The notes beneath the pieces were generated by a model that did no database searches, was not told the origin of the DNA, and saw only the letters and a program-made list of their open reading frames with translations. Made by a program: the position numbers and the translations under genes. 7,350 nucleotides of DNA from Acidobacteriota bacterium (GTDB lineage Bacteria; Acidobacteriota; Vicinamibacteria; Vicinamibacterales; UBA2999). Positions 6,315 to 7,350 of this stretch are shown one piece after another; position 1 is the first letter of the stretch; each line of letters opens with the position of its first letter. The DNA lies in the NCBI GenBank assembly GCA_947478985.1, contig CANJYC010000082.1:1-7350 (forward strand), in the 5' to 3' direction.

Positions 6315-7350
6315 GTGCAGAAGCCATCTTCCAGTTCGAATCTCGCGTTGATGTTCAGCGGCGGCGGTGCGCGCGCCGGATACCAGATCGGGTTCCTCAG
6401 GGTGCTGGCCCGGGAATGCCCCGATGTCGTCCCCGACATCCTGACGGGCGTGTCAGCCGGCGGGATCAACGCCGCCTACCTGGCCGCGCGGCAGGAGCCG
6501 TTCGCGGTCAAGGTTGAGGGTCTCGCTGAGATCTGGGGCAACCTCCGGCTCGAGCAGGTGTTCAAGGTCGACGTGCGCGACCTTACGTCGCGGATCGCGC
6601 GCTGGGGCGGGCGACTCGTCGCCGGCGGCCGATTGCCGCTGAGCACGGCACGCAGCATGGTCGACACGGCGCCGCTCAACGCGCTGCTCGAGCACATGCT
6701 GGAGGCGGACGGCTCCGGCATCGCAGGCATCACCCGGAGCCTCGAAGACGGGTGGCTCCGCGCTATTGCGCTGACCGGGTCGAGCTATACCACCGGCCAG
6801 TCGGTCACCTGGGTACAGGCGCGCGACAACTGCGGCATCACCACCTGGGAACGGCCGCAGCGCAAGAGCACCATCTGCGCGCTCCGCGTCGATCACGTGA
6901 TGGCCTCGGCGGCGCTCCCGTTTCTGTTTCCTGCCGTGCAGGTCGATGGCGCGTGGTACGGCGACGGCGGCATCCGCCTGACGGCGCCGCTGTCCCCGGC
7001 CGTTCATCTTGGCGCAGAGCGGATCATCGCCGTGTCAACACGCTACCCGCGCACGTGGGACGAGGCAGACCGCCCGGCCGTTGTCGGCTATCCACCACCC
7101 GCGCAGGTGGCTGGCGTGCTCTACAACGCGATCTTTCTCGATCAGCTCGACGCCGATGCGCTGCAGTTGCGGCGGATCAACGATCTCGTGGCGTCGTCGC
7201 GCGAGGGGGAGTCTGGCGGGTTGCGCCGAATCGACCTGCTGATGCTGCGCCCGTCCAAGGATCTGGGGCGGCTGGCGAATGACTACGAGCCGGAACTGCC
7301 GCGGGCGTTCCGGTTTCTCATGCGCGGTCTGGGCACACGCGAAACACGGT
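6315..7350 (+). CDS. Patatin-like phospholipase / acyl hydrolase (3' end outside window)
   Basis: The frame is open from 6300 and has no stop before the window end; 345 codons are visible from GTG 6315. This start is chosen because it leaves room for the first beta strand (NLALMF) before the oxyanion loop; the first in-frame ATG, 6351, would delete most of that strand. All active-site elements are present: GGGARAGY at 16-23 (oxyanion hole with Arg20), the nucleophile elbow G-V-S47-A-G-G, and the catalytic Asp217 in Y-G-D-G-G, followed by LTAPLSPAVHLGAERI, typical of bacterial patatins. The Ser-Asp dyad would cleave fatty acyl esters, probably phospholipids or lysolipids. No secretion signal is visible, so it is likely cytoplasmic or peripheral on the inner membrane unless the C-terminus carries other domains. 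It is divergent from the exporter genes. The GTG start is inferred; AGGA at 6298-6301 lies 13 nt upstream, rather far. Confidence 0.9.
   Translation, partial: MQKPSSSSNLALMFSGGGARAGYQIGFLRVLARECPDVVPDILTGVSAGGINAAYLAARQEPFAVKVEGLAEIWGNLRLEQVFKVDVRDLTSRIARWGGRLVAGGRLPLSTARSMVDTAPLNALLEHMLEADGSGIAGITRSLEDGWLRAIALTGSSYTTGQSVTWVQARDNCGITTWERPQRKSTICALRVDHVMASAALPFLFPAVQVDGAWYGDGGIRLTAPLSPAVHLGAERIIAVSTRYPRTWDEADRPAVVGYPPPAQVAGVLYNAIFLDQLDADALQLRRINDLVASSREGESGGLRRIDLLMLRPSKDLGRLANDYEPELPRAFRFLMRGLGTRETR

Noticed and set aside
6315..7350. Patatin-like gene as a CBASS effector (CapV-like)
   Set aside because: No nucleotidyltransferase (cyclase) or other defence gene is present in the window; the neighbours are an exporter unit.

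Overview
The window is GC-rich chromosomal DNA (roughly two thirds G+C by eye), tightly packed, from a Gram-negative-type bacterium. It encodes a periplasmic adaptor, a predicted lipoprotein and a predicted secreted SCO protein. There is no rRNA, tRNA, mobile element or CRISPR array to place it taxonomically. Protein style, a GTG start and the gene families would fit Acidobacteriota or a high-GC proteobacterium, but that is a guess.

Layout. Positions 1-582 (+) hold the C-terminal part of a DASS/SLC13-type anion transporter. Thirteen bases later, 596-1408 (+) encodes a lipoprotein with a YHYH domain. It overlaps by 4 bp (ATGA) with 1405-2385 (+), an SCO1/SenC-type copper chaperone whose N-terminus is fused to three YwqK/MORN-variant repeats. 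Tail to tail with it, sharing 10 bp at the stop codons, is a three-gene minus-strand unit read 6164 to 2376: a HlyD/MacA-type periplasmic adaptor (6164-4902), a MacB/FtsX-type permease (4891-3650) and a second such permease (3650-2376). A 150-bp divergent intergenic region (6165-6314) separates this unit from a patatin-like phospholipase on the plus strand, which starts at 6315 and runs off the window end.

How the genes may work together. The YHYH lipoprotein and the SCO protein look co-translated and both are predicted to act outside the cytoplasmic membrane. With the intact CxxxC + His site of the SCO domain and the His-rich YHYH motifs, a shared role in copper handling or cytochrome oxidase maturation is a reasonable hypothesis. 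The minus-strand genes look like a tripartite ABC exporter, but no ATPase gene is present in the window, so the ATP-binding subunit must be encoded elsewhere or the system is unusual. The divergent patatin-like lipase may or may not be linked to it.

The most notable points are the YwqK-SCO fusion coupled to a YHYH lipoprotein, and the adaptor plus two permeases without an ATPase. Neither is proven to be a new system from sequence alone.
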